Shown piece after piece: positions 54,018-62,735 of a DNA stretch of 64,000 bases (its first letter is position 1; the number at the start of each line of letters is the position of its first letter). The notes under the pieces were generated by a model. It searched no databases, was not told the DNA's origin, and was given only the letters and a program-made list of their open reading frames with translations. The DNA lies in assembly GCF_031010195.1 (NCBI RefSeq), contig NZ_JAUAMC010000004.1, positions 62,001 to 126,000 of the forward strand, in the 5' to 3' direction. Origin of the DNA: Halomonas sp. SpR8. Lineage in GTDB: Bacteria > Pseudomonadota > Gammaproteobacteria > Pseudomonadales > Halomonadaceae. A program made the position numbers and the translations under genes.

Positions 54018-55514
54018 ATGAGTAATGTTTCCCACCTGATTAACGGTGAATTAGTCCAAAGCCAGCGCACGCTGGATGTCACCAACCCCTCAACTGGCAA
54101 GGTGATTCGCCAAGTAGCGGATGCCAATGCCGCCGATGTAGAGCGTGCGATTGCCGCTGCCCAGGCGGCTTTCCCCGCTTGGCGCGATACCCCGCCCGCC
54201 AAGCGCGCCCAGGTGATGTACCGCTTTAAGCAGCTGCTCGAAGATAACGCTAACCGCCTGGTGCAACTGGTCAGCGAAGAGCATGGCAAAACCCCCGAAG
54301 ACGCCATGGGTGAACTCAAGCGTGGCATCGAGAACGTTGAGTACGCCTGTGGCGTGCCGGAACTGCTCAAAGGCGAGTACTCTCACAACGTTGGGCCGGG
54401 CATTGATGCGTGGTCTAACTTTCAGCCGTTAGGCGTGGTGGCGGGCATTACCCCGTTTAACTTCCCTGCCATGGTGCCGCTGTGGATGTATCCCATGGCG
54501 ATTGCCTGCGGTAATACCTTTATCCTCAAGCCTTCCGAGAAAGACCCTTCAGCGGCGATGGCAGTGGCGGAGCTGCTTCAAGAAGCCGGGCTACCCAAAG
54601 GCGTGATGAATGTGGTTCATGGCGGGCGTGAGGCTGTGGAAACGCTGCTGGATGCCAAGGTCGTAAAAGCTATTTCCTTTGTGGGCTCAACCCCCGTAGC
54701 GGAAGCGATTTACTCACGCGGTTCCGCCGCTGGCAAACGCGTTCAGGCCTTGGGCGGGGCGAAGAACCACGCCGTCGTGCTGCCCGATGCTGACCTAGAG
54801 AACGCCGCCAATACGCTCATGGGCGCAGCATTTGGCAGTTGCGGCGAGCGCTGCATGGCGATCTCGGTGGCGGTTTGCGTTGGCGATGAAACGGCCAATC
54901 GCTTAGTCGAGACCATGCTGCCTAAAATCGCACAGTTAAAAGTTGGCCCTGGCACCAAAAAAGATCTGGATATGGGGCCGCTGGTGACGGCTGAGCACCG
55001 CGATAAAGTACTTAGTTTTATCGAAGATGGTGTAAACGCCGGGGCTACGCTGGTCGCCGATGGTCGTGATCTGCAAGTCGCCGGTTACGAGGAAGGTTAC
55101 TTCGTGGGTGGCTGCCTGTTCGATAACGTCACCGCCGAGATGCGCATCTATCAAGAAGAGATCTTCGGGCCGGTGCTGTGCGTGGTACGGGTCGGCAGCC
55201 TGGACGACGCCATGCAACTGATTAACGACCACGAATACGGCAATGGCACCTGCCTGTTCACCCGTGATGGCGAAGCCGCCCGACGCTTTACCGATGGCGT
55301 TGAAGTGGGCATGGTGGGAGTCAATGTGCCGCTGCCGGTACCGGTGGCCTACCACAGCTTTGGCGGCTGGAAGCGCTCGCTGTTTGGCGATCTTCACGCC
55401 TACGGCCCTGACTCAGTGCGTTTCTATACCCGCCGCAAAGCGGTTTCCCAGCGCTGGCCGTCAGTAAGCGAAGCGACCCGGGCGGAGTTCTCTTTCCCCG
55501 CCAATCAAAGTTGA
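54018..55514 (+). CDS. mmsA: CoA-acylating methylmalonate-/malonate-semialdehyde dehydrogenase
   Basis: A 498-aa ALDH-fold enzyme that converts (methyl)malonate semialdehyde plus CoA and NAD+ to propionyl- or acetyl-CoA with CO2 release. Diagnostic features: GVVAGITPFNFPAMVPLWMYPMAIACGNTFILKPSEKDPS near 139-178, replacement of the usual base-Glu block by QALGGAKNHAVVLPDADLE near 248, and the Cys in GSCGERCMAIS near 282. GAGAG precedes the ATG. It follows bauA by 61 nt, so the pair forms the beta-alanine to acetyl-CoA route. It may also serve valine breakdown. Confidence 0.94.
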   Translation: MSNVSHLINGELVQSQRTLDVTNPSTGKVIRQVADANAADVERAIAAAQAAFPAWRDTPPAKRAQVMYRFKQLLEDNANRLVQLVSEEHGKTPEDAMGELKRGIENVEYACGVPELLKGEYSHNVGPGIDAWSNFQPLGVVAGITPFNFPAMVPLWMYPMAIACGNTFILKPSEKDPSAAMAVAELLQEAGLPKGVMNVVHGGREAVETLLDAKVVKAISFVGSTPVAEAIYSRGSAAGKRVQALGGAKNHAVVLPDADLENAANTLMGAAFGSCGERCMAISVAVCVGDETANRLVETMLPKIAQLKVGPGTKKDLDMGPLVTAEHRDKVLSFIEDGVNAGATLVADGRDLQVAGYEEGYFVGGCLFDNVTAEMRIYQEEIFGPVLCVVRVGSLDDAMQLINDHEYGNGTCLFTRDGEAARRFTDGVEVGMVGVNVPLPVPVAYHSFGGWKRSLFGDLHAYGPDSVRFYTRRKAVSQRWPSVSEATRAEFSFPANQS

Positions 55515-55543
55515 CGTTCCAGGGTAAATAGGACATCTTCTCA

Positions 55544-55572
55544 GCACCGTCGCTCTGCGACGGTGCTTTTTT
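55544..55572 (+). terminator. Rho-independent terminator after mmsA
   Basis: GCACCGTCG and CGACGGTGC form a perfect 9-bp stem with loop CTCTG, followed by six T. It separates the bauA-mmsA operon from the RutR-like gene, which begins 34 nt later. Confidence 0.92.
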
Positions 55573-55606
55573 AGTGCCTATCTTCGATGTAAGGGACGAA
55601 TGCAGC

Positions 55607-56227
55607 GTGGCAAGAACCCAGGACGAAATTCGCCAGACCAACGTTAAGAAGATTCTCTTAGCGGCGGAGCAGCTATTTGCCGAAAAAGGCTACGCCGGTG
55701 CCTCCATGGGGGAAATCGCCCAGATGGCCGATATTCCCAAGTCCAACGTGCACTATTACTTTTCGACCAAAAAGGCCCTGTACCAGGACGTATTGCTGGA
55801 GCTTCTAGAGGTCTGGAAGCAGGACGCGCTCTGCTTCGAGCTCTACGATGACCCCCGCGTGGTGCTCTCCACCTATATCCGCGCCAAGATGAACCACTCC
55901 CGCAATCGTGCTCATGGCTCTAAAATATGGGCGGCCGAGGTGATGCAGGGCGCACCGATTCTGAAAGAGCGCCTGCGCGACAACCTCTACGAATGGGCCA
56001 AGCTTAAAGAGTCGAAAATTCGTGAATGGGTGGAGTCTGGCCAAATCAACCCCGTCGAGCCTTCCTACCTGCTTTATATGATCTGGGCCTCCACCCAGCA
56101 CTATGCCGACTTCGACTACCAAATCTACCTGCTCAATGACGACCAACCGCTTGACGACCTGCAGTTCGAAAAAGCCGTGCAGTCAGTGACCACGGTGATT
56201 TTACGGGGCATTGGGCTGACGGTGTAG
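55607..56227 (+). CDS. RutR-like TetR-family regulator
   Basis: A 206-aa TetR-type regulator. The helix-turn-helix is GEIAQMADIPKSNVHYYFSTKKALY near residues 36-60. The ligand domain has the RutR-type C-terminal block LLYMIWASTQHYADFDYQI near 157-175, with Trp/Gln residues that in RutR form the pyrimidine pocket. RutR in E. coli responds to uracil and controls pyrimidine breakdown and purine/pyrimidine flux. The start is GTG at 55607, after AAGGGA; an earlier GTG at 55574 would begin inside the terminator region. Its place after bauA-mmsA supports a link to pyrimidine or beta-alanine catabolism. Confidence 0.85.
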   Translation: MARTQDEIRQTNVKKILLAAEQLFAEKGYAGASMGEIAQMADIPKSNVHYYFSTKKALYQDVLLELLEVWKQDALCFELYDDPRVVLSTYIRAKMNHSRNRAHGSKIWAAEVMQGAPILKERLRDNLYEWAKLKESKIREWVESGQINPVEPSYLLYMIWASTQHYADFDYQIYLLNDDQPLDDLQFEKAVQSVTTVILRGIGLTV

Positions 56228-56306
56228 AGTTCAGGTCGTATCACACCAAAACTCGCAGCATGAACTCGGATGAGATTTTCTAATCTTAATTGATGGAGAT
56301 CTCGCT

Positions 56307-56449
56307 ATGAAAAGCTTCTGGCCGACAAACCGCTGGAAGCTGGGGCATGCAGGACATGTTACCAAAGAAGGTAGCAGCGCTTGTAGACCGGAAGTTAGTC
56401 GTCCGACATCTCATTGAGCAGTGTCGAATCAGTGAGAGCTCCTTTGACC
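56307..56449 (+). pseudogene. IS3-family transposase remnant
   Basis: A short relic with two reading frames. EKLLADKPLEAG (from 56309) resembles the end of an IS3-type OrfA. After a frame change at 56347 it reads MQDMLPKKVAALVDRKLVVRHLIEQCRISESSF, the OrfA/OrfB junction region. No inverted repeats or other transposase parts remain. It lies at the left border of an AT-rich gene, consistent with old IS-linked gene gain. Confidence 0.6.
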
Positions 56450-56500
56450 GTTCTCACTAATTATCGTCAGAATTGTTCAAAAATCCTAAGGGGATATGAT

Positions 56501-57136
56501 ATGGCAACATCCACACTTAAATTAGCTAAAAAACTATATTCTTATCTAAATATGAGATCTTACTCCATGGAGGCTATTGACCTGATTGTGGTCTGTTGCT
56601 CTTATGACCTCCGTGTTTGTGATTATGCTTGCCATGTTTTTAATAATAAATTACCAAAGGCCATGATTTTTTCTGGATTAACAGGGAATTGGACAAAACA
56701 CTTGTGGGACGAGCCAGAAGCGGTGGTTTTTGCTAATCGGGCTAAAGAGTTAGGTGTTTCTAAAGAAAAGATATGCATTGAAAATAAAGCTACCAATACG
56801 GCAGAAAATATTTACTTTTCAAGAAAAATGTTACCAGATGTTAATAATGTTTTATTTATATCCAAGCCAAATTCTTTGCGTAGAATATATCGTACAATTC
56901 CCATTCAATGGAAAGGTATAAATTTTTATACAGATGCACCAGATTTAGACTACCCAAATGATGCTTCGCAAGTGGTTGGAGTGTTAGGATTGATTGATGA
57001 GATGGTCGGCGATATTCATCGTTTAATTGTATATTCTGAAAAAGGGTTCCAAACTAAAGAAAATATACCAAGTGATATTTATGAAGCATGGGATAGTTTA
57101 ATTAAACGCGGCTTTGATAGACATTTAGTGAAATGA
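56501..57136 (+). CDS. DUF218/YdcF-like protein, AT-rich
   Basis: A 211-aa protein of the YdcF/SanA/ElyC (DUF218) fold. The core pattern is IDLIVVCCSYDLRVCDYACHVF near residues 26-47, AMIFSGLTGNW near 56, ENKATNTAENIYFSRKMLP near 98-116, and VLFISKPNSLRRIYRTI near 121. It is cytosolic as no membrane helix is seen. Base composition is much more AT-rich than the neighbours, and an IS remnant lies just upstream, so horizontal gain is likely. AAGGGG precedes the ATG at 56501. The enzymatic role of the family is unsettled. Confidence 0.82.
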   Translation: MATSTLKLAKKLYSYLNMRSYSMEAIDLIVVCCSYDLRVCDYACHVFNNKLPKAMIFSGLTGNWTKHLWDEPEAVVFANRAKELGVSKEKICIENKATNTAENIYFSRKMLPDVNNVLFISKPNSLRRIYRTIPIQWKGINFYTDAPDLDYPNDASQVVGVLGLIDEMVGDIHRLIVYSEKGFQTKENIPSDIYEAWDSLIKRGFDRHLVK

Positions 57137-57238
57137 TTGGTAGCACATGTAGATCAAATCACAGTACTAATGTTAGCCTCGGTAAGGAGACCTATAAGCC
57201 CATCTTATTTATCAGGCAGATTAAAAAAGGAACCAGTG

Positions 57239-57694
57239 ATGAGCAGCATAGAGCAATCGATAATCGGCGTTGGCGCTATTCTTGTCCGGCCTGATGGAGC
57301 TGTGCTGCTTGGCTACCGCGATAAGCTCGGTGAATCGCCAAGCTGGTGTTTGCCGGGTGGCCATGTTGATGCGGGGGAGTCATTTGAAGCAGCGGCTGTT
57401 CGCGAAATTGCAGAAGAAACGGGCATTTCCGGGCTGCAGCGTCCAAAGTTGCTGGCGATAACCCAGAACTTAAGTAGCGCAGCCTCTATCGTGACAGGGG
57501 CAGTACTCGCTAACGTGGAGCAGGATGCTGAAGCACTCGTGCTTGAGCCAGCAGTATTCACTGAATGGCGCTGGTTCAGCCCCAGTGCGCTTCCCTCCCC
57601 GTTATTTCCGGCAAGCCAAGCGGTATTTGCACACTGGCAGGGCGATGAGTCGCCAGCCGGCTGGCAGACGTACCCCATCGTTCCAGAAGAGTAA
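57239..57694 (+). CDS. NUDIX hydrolase
   Basis: A 151-aa NUDIX-domain enzyme that splits a nucleoside diphosphate linked to another group. The NUDIX box GHVDAGESFEAAAVREIAEETGI near residues 40-62 fits Gx5Ex7REUxEExGU fully. The start VGAILVRPDGAVLLGYR and the end WRWFSPSALPSPLFPASQAVF are typical of single-domain members. AAGGA is 8 nt before the ATG. The substrate is unknown. It converges with the Lrp gene 6 nt away. Confidence 0.9.
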   Translation: MSSIEQSIIGVGAILVRPDGAVLLGYRDKLGESPSWCLPGGHVDAGESFEAAAVREIAEETGISGLQRPKLLAITQNLSSAASIVTGAVLANVEQDAEALVLEPAVFTEWRWFSPSALPSPLFPASQAVFAHWQGDESPAGWQTYPIVPEE

Positions 57695-57700
57695 ATCTCG

Positions 57701-58171
57701 CTATGTAGAGAGTATGCTTTCCATCGGTACCGACGTATCAAACTTATGCCGCTTACGCGACACTAACGTGCGGAACTTGCGCAGGTTGTCATCGCCATAC
57801 AGGACGCGATCGCAGAAGCGGTCGTATTCATCTAAATCAGCCACCGTCACAATCAACACAAAATCACACTCGCCGGTCACCTGATAGCACTGCTTCACTT
57901 CAGGGGCGCTCAGCGCTGATGTTAAAAAGCGCTGGTAGAGCGACTTATTATCCCGCTCCATCGTCACCTCCACCACCATATGCAGGCACTGCCCAAGGGC
58001 GTTAGGGTTGAGTAGTGCCACCTCACGCTCAATGATTCCCGCATCGCGCAACCGCTTAACCCGCTTTAAACAGGCAGAGGGAGAGAGCCCTATCTCGTCC
58101 GCTAACGCTTGATTGGTCAGGCTGGCGTCACGCTGTAGCTGGTCAAGGATTCGTCGATCAATGGCGTCCAT
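57701..58171 (-). CDS. Lrp/AsnC-family transcriptional regulator
   Basis: A 156-aa Lrp-type regulator. The N-terminal helix-turn-helix is LDQLQRDASLTNQALADEIGLSPSACLKRVKRLRDAGII (residues ~9-47). The C-terminal ligand-binding RAM domain has the GECDFVLIVTVADLDEYDRF block near 105-124. The ATG at 58171 gives the standard MDAIDRRIL start; a longer frame upstream is not protein-like. It is divergent from the Gate-domain permease, which together with the LysE exporter nearby may be its target. Confidence 0.9.
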   Translation of the reverse strand: MDAIDRRILDQLQRDASLTNQALADEIGLSPSACLKRVKRLRDAGIIEREVALLNPNALGQCLHMVVEVTMERDNKSLYQRFLTSALSAPEVKQCYQVTGECDFVLIVTVADLDEYDRFCDRVLYGDDNLRKFRTLVSRKRHKFDTSVPMESILST

Positions 58172-58297
58172 GAAATAAAATTCTCTTTCTATGCTTATAA
58201 AGAACGAATAGTGATTGTTAGTGCGGTATTGAAAAGAAGATTCTGCACTGTCTCCTTTACCATAACGATTATTCAGACGATGGCAATGGAGAGCTAG

Positions 58298-59245
58298 ATG
58301 CGTATGAGCATTTATCACCTATTGGATGGTTTATGTAGTGTTCTCAAAGACGCGCTGCGCGTATACGTGACGCTACTCAAAATCCTGATTCCGGCGTTGC
58401 TTATCGTCAAAGGATTAGAGTTGTTGGGTATTGTCGATTGGTTGGGAACGGTACTGGCCCCTTTAATGAGCGTACTTGGCCTGCCCGAACAAATGGGCCT
58501 TGTATGGGCGGCGGCGCTCTTTACCAACTTGTACACCGCTATTGCGGTGTTTCTTCAAGTAGCCGGTGATACGCCCTTGAGTGTTGAGCAAGTAACGGTG
58601 CTTGGGGCGTTAATGCTGATAGGGCACTCGATTCCTGTGGAGGGAGCGGTTGCCAAGCGGGCGGGAGTGCCTTGGTGGGCCACGTTAGTCTTGCGTGTCG
58701 GCGGGGCTTTGCTGTTTGCTTGGCTCTTACACTGCTTCTATTCGTATTTTGGCTTGTTGCAAGCGCCTGCAGCATTGGTATGGCATCCAAGCTTGTCGAC
58801 AGCGCCAACGCTAAGCGGTTGGGCAGTTGCTCAGTTTGAAACATTAGCGCTTATTTTTGTGATTATTTTAGTGCTGATTGTGCTGTTAAAACTTCTGAAA
58901 AAACTTGGCCTGGAGCGATGGATTCATCTTTGCTTGCTACCGCTACTTAAGCTATTAGGCATTGGCCGCTCGGCAGCGAATGTGACGGTCATTGGTTTCA
59001 CGCTGGGATTAAGCTATGGCGCAGGGCTGCTGATTCGTGACGTGCAAAACGGGGTGCTTAGCAAGCGCGACAGCACGCTAGCGCTGTGTTTTCTCGGCCT
59101 CTGCCATAGCGTTATAGAAGATACGCTGCTGATCTTAATGCTTGGAGCCGATATAACGGGCATCTTATGGGCACGGCTGCTGTTTGCTGTTGTTGTCACA
59201 GCGATCATTGCCCGTTGGCCTAAAGCCACGGTGAATATTAAATAG
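58298..59245 (+). CDS. Nucleoside-recognition (Gate) domain membrane protein
   Basis: A 315-aa membrane protein with about eight helices and two Gate (nucleoside-recognition) repeats. The first is around LKILIPALLIVKGLELLGIVDWLGTVLAPLM (residues ~28-58), and the second is around GFTLGLSYGAGLLIRDVQNG near 233-252, with conserved GHSIPVEGA near 110 and GLCHSVIEDTLLILMLGAD near 270. Family members such as YjiG/YjiH and SpmA/B are of unclear transport function. GGAGA precedes the ATG. It is divergent from the Lrp regulator and converges with the LysE-type gene 4 nt away. Confidence 0.85.
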   Translation: MRMSIYHLLDGLCSVLKDALRVYVTLLKILIPALLIVKGLELLGIVDWLGTVLAPLMSVLGLPEQMGLVWAAALFTNLYTAIAVFLQVAGDTPLSVEQVTVLGALMLIGHSIPVEGAVAKRAGVPWWATLVLRVGGALLFAWLLHCFYSYFGLLQAPAALVWHPSLSTAPTLSGWAVAQFETLALIFVIILVLIVLLKLLKKLGLERWIHLCLLPLLKLLGIGRSAANVTVIGFTLGLSYGAGLLIRDVQNGVLSKRDSTLALCFLGLCHSVIEDTLLILMLGADITGILWARLLFAVVVTAIIARWPKATVNIK

Positions 59246-59249
59246 GCAG

Positions 59250-59876
59250 CTAAACGGGCTGCCGTAAACGTAAAATAGAGACGCCTAATCCGATAAAAGC
59301 ACTGCCTATCATGCGATTAACCCACTTCACCCGTGAAGCACTGCTCAGCCAACGGGAGAGGTGTTTTGCGAGCCCGCCATAGATCATTAAAACGGCGAAG
59401 GAGAGCGCCATAAAGGTGCCCACCATAAGCGAAAACTGGGGCAGCAAGGCACGCTGTGTATCCAAAAACTGTGGAAACAGGGCGGTAAAGAACAGAATCG
59501 CTTTAGGGTTGCTCACGGCCACCAGTGCGCCTTCACTATAGGTGCGCCACCTGGGTGTCGGTTTAGTGGTTTTAGCGGAAACCGCAAGGGAGGTTCGGCT
59601 ACGCCACTGACGAATGCCCAGATAGATCAAGTAAGCCGCGCCGCCCAGTTTAATCAGGCTAAACAGCACCTCTGAGGCATTAAGTACCATGCCTAACCCT
59701 AATACAGCCGCACTCGCCAGTATGAGTAAGCCGGTGATATTGCCCAGCGATGATAGCGCCACACGCTTGGCTCCTCCTGCCATGCCGTTGCGTACCGCGA
59801 CCAAAAACGCGGGGCCAGGGCTAGCAATACTGACCATTGCAACGGCAACAAAAAGCAGCCAAGTGGAAAGCGGCAT
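59250..59876 (-). CDS. LysE/RhtB-family amino acid exporter
   Basis: A 208-aa LysE-superfamily exporter with six predicted helices. The N-terminal signature SIASPGPAFLVAVRNGMAGGAKRVALSSLGNITG (residues ~17-50) and the EGALVAVSNPKAILFFTALFPQF block near 115-137 are typical of RhtB-type homoserine/threonine exporters. AGGAG is 8 nt before the ATG at 59876; the frame is open another 25 codons. The nearby Lrp-type regulator is a plausible controller. The 295 nt upstream (59877-60171) hold no recognisable gene. Confidence 0.92.
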   Translation of the reverse strand: MPLSTWLLFVAVAMVSIASPGPAFLVAVRNGMAGGAKRVALSSLGNITGLLILASAAVLGLGMVLNASEVLFSLIKLGGAAYLIYLGIRQWRSRTSLAVSAKTTKPTPRWRTYSEGALVAVSNPKAILFFTALFPQFLDTQRALLPQFSLMVGTFMALSFAVLMIYGGLAKHLSRWLSSASRVKWVNRMIGSAFIGLGVSILRLRQPV

Positions 59877-60171
59877 GGGCGCATCTCCTGATGAGGTCGA
59901 AATGTTCCATTGCGTTAATTTTACTGGATAACATCCGTGTCGACGACTCAAAGTTGTAATTTAGAGATTCTGTGAATTAGCAAGCTACTCTGCACGCCTC
60001 TGATATCTCTTTTGGCAGTGGCTCTTCGTTCAGGTTGCGAGTATATCACCCGTCTGGTTCTATAATCTCGGCATGCTCTCAAGTCCGCTCGATTTGCTTG
60101 AGATTGCCAGTATTTCAGTGGGAAGCGCCTAATTTTGTAAGGCATTCGCTATTGGTTTTGCAAGATAGCTC

Positions 60172-60453
60172 TTAAAAACCGATGTCTGAATTGATTTCGC
60201 TAGAAGATGCTGTAGTTTTTCTCGGCGTTGCTAACAGAGCGAAAGTTCCTAGCAATGAATGGCATCGACTTAATAATGCTTTTGATAGAAGACCTCCATT
60301 ATTAAATATGGGTTCAGGATGAAGCTCTTTCCAGCTTATGTAATCTTCGGTCAAGATCCAATTGTCTCCATAGTTGTCGCAAGTATGACTGCGGAAAAGA
60401 GCATCTATAAAGCTGAAGGCTAAGTTCCCTTGTTGGCATGCGGTACATTTCAT
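60172..60453 (-). CDS. Hypothetical zinc-ribbon-like protein, possibly decaying
   Basis: A 93-aa ORF. The N-terminus MKCTACQQGNLAFSFIDALFRSHTCDNYGDNWILTEDYISW looks like a small zinc-ribbon (CxxC ... CxxC), but the second pair reads CDNY, so one Cys is lost. The remainder is low-complexity (KTTASSSEINSD) and the region is AT-rich. It may be a degraded or truncated gene. It has no operon partner and no clear ribosome site. Confidence 0.4.
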   Translation of the reverse strand: MKCTACQQGNLAFSFIDALFRSHTCDNYGDNWILTEDYISWKELHPEPIFNNGGLLSKALLSRCHSLLGTFALLATPRKTTASSSEINSDIGF

Positions 60454-60552
60454 CGGCACGCTCTTGCTATTAAGTCCATGATATCTTTCTTATATATGAA
60501 AGTTGTCACAAAGGTTAATTAAGAGAAAGTAGTCGCGCCGAGAAATTAACAC

Positions 60553-62685
60553 TTAAAACTTAACTGATGCCTGCAAGCTAACTTCCAGCGGATCGCCCAC
60601 CACCACCCGCGTGCTGCCGCCGCTTGAGGGGTAGTAAGTGGTGTCGAACAGATTCTTGGCATTGAGCTGCAGGTGCAGATTATCGCCCAGCCAGGGGGTG
60701 TCCCAGCCGATAAAGGCATCGGCGACGGTGTAGGCGTCTAACTGGAAGCTGTTGTCTGCGTCGCCTTCGCGCTCGCCCACATAGCGGACACCGCCACCCA
60801 GGCGCCAGTTGCCCAGCCCAGGCGCGGTGGTTAGGTCGTGCGCCAAGTAGAGGCTGGCGGTATGGCGTGCGGCGTTAGTTAGCGCGTTGCCTTCGGTGCC
60901 TTCGGTATCTTTGAGCACCTCGGTATCGGTGAAGGCGTAAGCCCCCAGCAGCGATAACTGATCGGTTAGCTGACCAGAGACTGTTAGCTCCACGCCCTGA
61001 GAGCCCGCTTCGCCTACCGTGCGGGTGACCCCGTTGTCGGAGACGGCAACATTTTCCTTACGGACATCAAACAGCGCAGCGGCTATCGAGAACTGGTCAT
61101 TCCAGAGGTGTTTAACGCCGATTTCGCTGCCCATACTGTGTTCAGGATCCAACGCCTTGCCGGTATCGCTGTCGGCCCCATTAGGCACAAAGGCTTCGCT
61201 GTAGCTGGCGTAAACGGATGTCCCCGGGCTTAGACGATGCAGCAGGCTGACCGACGGCAGGAAAATATCGTCGCTAATATCGGTCTCGGTAACAAAAGGT
61301 TGGCCGCGGCCACTAAACTGCTCGTAGTGGGTGTAGCGCCCGCCCAGACCCAGCGTCCAGCGGTCGTTGAAGTGCCAGCGGTCATTGAGGTAAACGCCGG
61401 TGGTATTAATCTCATCCAAGCGGTTGCTACGCGAAGTGTTAAGGCTATCGCTATCCAGATTCAGGCCACCGTAGCTCATGTCGTATATATTCTGGTCGGT
61501 GACCGCCGTGCCGCGATACACATCGGCCACATAGTCACGGCGGCGTTCGTGATCAATCCCCACAGTGAGGTCGTGGCGCATTCCTGCCAGCGTAGCGGTG
61601 CCGGTGGTGTCCCAGGCGGTATATTGCACGCGGCGGTCAAAGCCGATATTGGCGTCTGCACGGCGGGTTAGCGCGCCGGTGTCTTCATTTACGCGTAGTA
61701 CCCGCGGTTGGCCATCACTGTACTGGCGGCGGTTCCAGCCGTAGGTCAATCTTGTCGACCAGTCGTTGTTAATATCCTGCTCCCACCAGGCGGTGACGGC
61801 TTCGTCGTGACCGAATACCCGTGACCAGGGTTCGTCGAAACGGCGGTCGCTGGGCACCTTGGCGGGCTCACCGTCGACAATCACCGTGCCGCGATCCAGA
61901 TCCAAGTCGTAGTCGCGGTACTCATAAGAGATCTGCGCACGACTGTCGATGCCTTCCCAGCGCAGTGAAGGGGCAACGATCGTGCGTCGGTTATTACCGA
62001 AAGCACGAAAGGAGTCTTCATCTTCATGGTGAACGATAAATCGGAAGGCCAGCCCGGTATCGGCAAGCGGGCCGGTGACATCCACGCTGGCATTGCCGCC
62101 GCCCAAAGAGGTGGCTTCGGCGCTGATTTCGCGCTGCCACTGGTACTCCGGGCGTTTGGTCACCAGGTTGATCACCCCGCCAGGGTCCTGCTGGCCTTGA
62201 AAGAGCGAGGCTGGGCCCTTGAGTACCTCGACATGATCCACCGTTGCCATGGAGAAGGTGCCGCGGGGCTGGCGAATGCCGTCAATCAACGTCGAACCAT
62301 CGCTGTTGCTACCAAAACCGCGCTTGATAAAGCCGTCTTCGGTGCCGCCCATATTGTTGCCTTCGGTCACCCCTGCGACCATCGCCATCGCCTCATTCAA
62401 GCTGTCGATATTATGATCGGCCATTACCTGGGCGGTGACGGTTTCCACAGTGCGGGCTTCTTCCAGAAACGACACCGGCTGTTTGTTGGCCAAACTGGAA
62501 CGCTGGGCGCGATAGCTCTGCGGGGCTACGTCAGAAAGGCGATCCGAGGTGACGATCAGTGTTTTTGAAACTGTTTTTGAAACTGTTTCTGAAGTGGGCT
62601 CGTTGGCTTGTTGCGCGTAGGCATAGGGCAACGGATTCAGCAGTAGCAGTGGCGAAAACAGCGCAATGGTTCGGGAGCAGAGCAT
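60553..62685 (-). CDS. TonB-dependent siderophore receptor
   Basis: A 710-aa outer-membrane receptor for a ferric siderophore. It has a signal peptide (residues 1-24, ending YAYAQ), a plug domain (~70-200) with the signatures GFIKRGFGSNSDGSTLIDGIRQPR and VEVLKGPASLFQGQQDPGGVINLVTKRP, then a 22-strand barrel ending in SLQASVKF with the terminal Phe. The TonB-box region is near TLIVTS (residues ~42-47). It lies 50 nt behind a periplasmic binding-protein gene with an ATPase before it, so the three are one iron-uptake operon. No Fur box could be confirmed in view. Confidence 0.93.
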   Translation of the reverse strand: MLCSRTIALFSPLLLLNPLPYAYAQQANEPTSETVSKTVSKTLIVTSDRLSDVAPQSYRAQRSSLANKQPVSFLEEARTVETVTAQVMADHNIDSLNEAMAMVAGVTEGNNMGGTEDGFIKRGFGSNSDGSTLIDGIRQPRGTFSMATVDHVEVLKGPASLFQGQQDPGGVINLVTKRPEYQWQREISAEATSLGGGNASVDVTGPLADTGLAFRFIVHHEDEDSFRAFGNNRRTIVAPSLRWEGIDSRAQISYEYRDYDLDLDRGTVIVDGEPAKVPSDRRFDEPWSRVFGHDEAVTAWWEQDINNDWSTRLTYGWNRRQYSDGQPRVLRVNEDTGALTRRADANIGFDRRVQYTAWDTTGTATLAGMRHDLTVGIDHERRRDYVADVYRGTAVTDQNIYDMSYGGLNLDSDSLNTSRSNRLDEINTTGVYLNDRWHFNDRWTLGLGGRYTHYEQFSGRGQPFVTETDISDDIFLPSVSLLHRLSPGTSVYASYSEAFVPNGADSDTGKALDPEHSMGSEIGVKHLWNDQFSIAAALFDVRKENVAVSDNGVTRTVGEAGSQGVELTVSGQLTDQLSLLGAYAFTDTEVLKDTEGTEGNALTNAARHTASLYLAHDLTTAPGLGNWRLGGGVRYVGEREGDADNSFQLDAYTVADAFIGWDTPWLGDNLHLQLNAKNLFDTTYYPSSGGSTRVVVGDPLEVSLQASVKF
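62561..62596. repeat. Triple 12-bp repeat in the TonB receptor 5' region
   Basis: GTTTTTGAAACT occurs at 62561-62572 and 62573-62584, and as GTTTCTGAAGTG at 62585-62596. On the coding strand it gives repeated S-K-T-V units just before the TonB-box region (SETVSKTVSKTLIV). Such in-frame units may vary in copy number by slippage. Confidence 0.75.
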
Positions 62686-62735
62686 GGGTGGTATAGATCC
62701 TTTTTGTCGTCAGTGGTGGGTTGAGGAAGTAAGTG

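Noticed and set aside
59877..60171. A ~45-codon open stretch on the plus strand (to about 60131)
   Set aside because: No start with a ribosome site and no family resemblance; too short to support.
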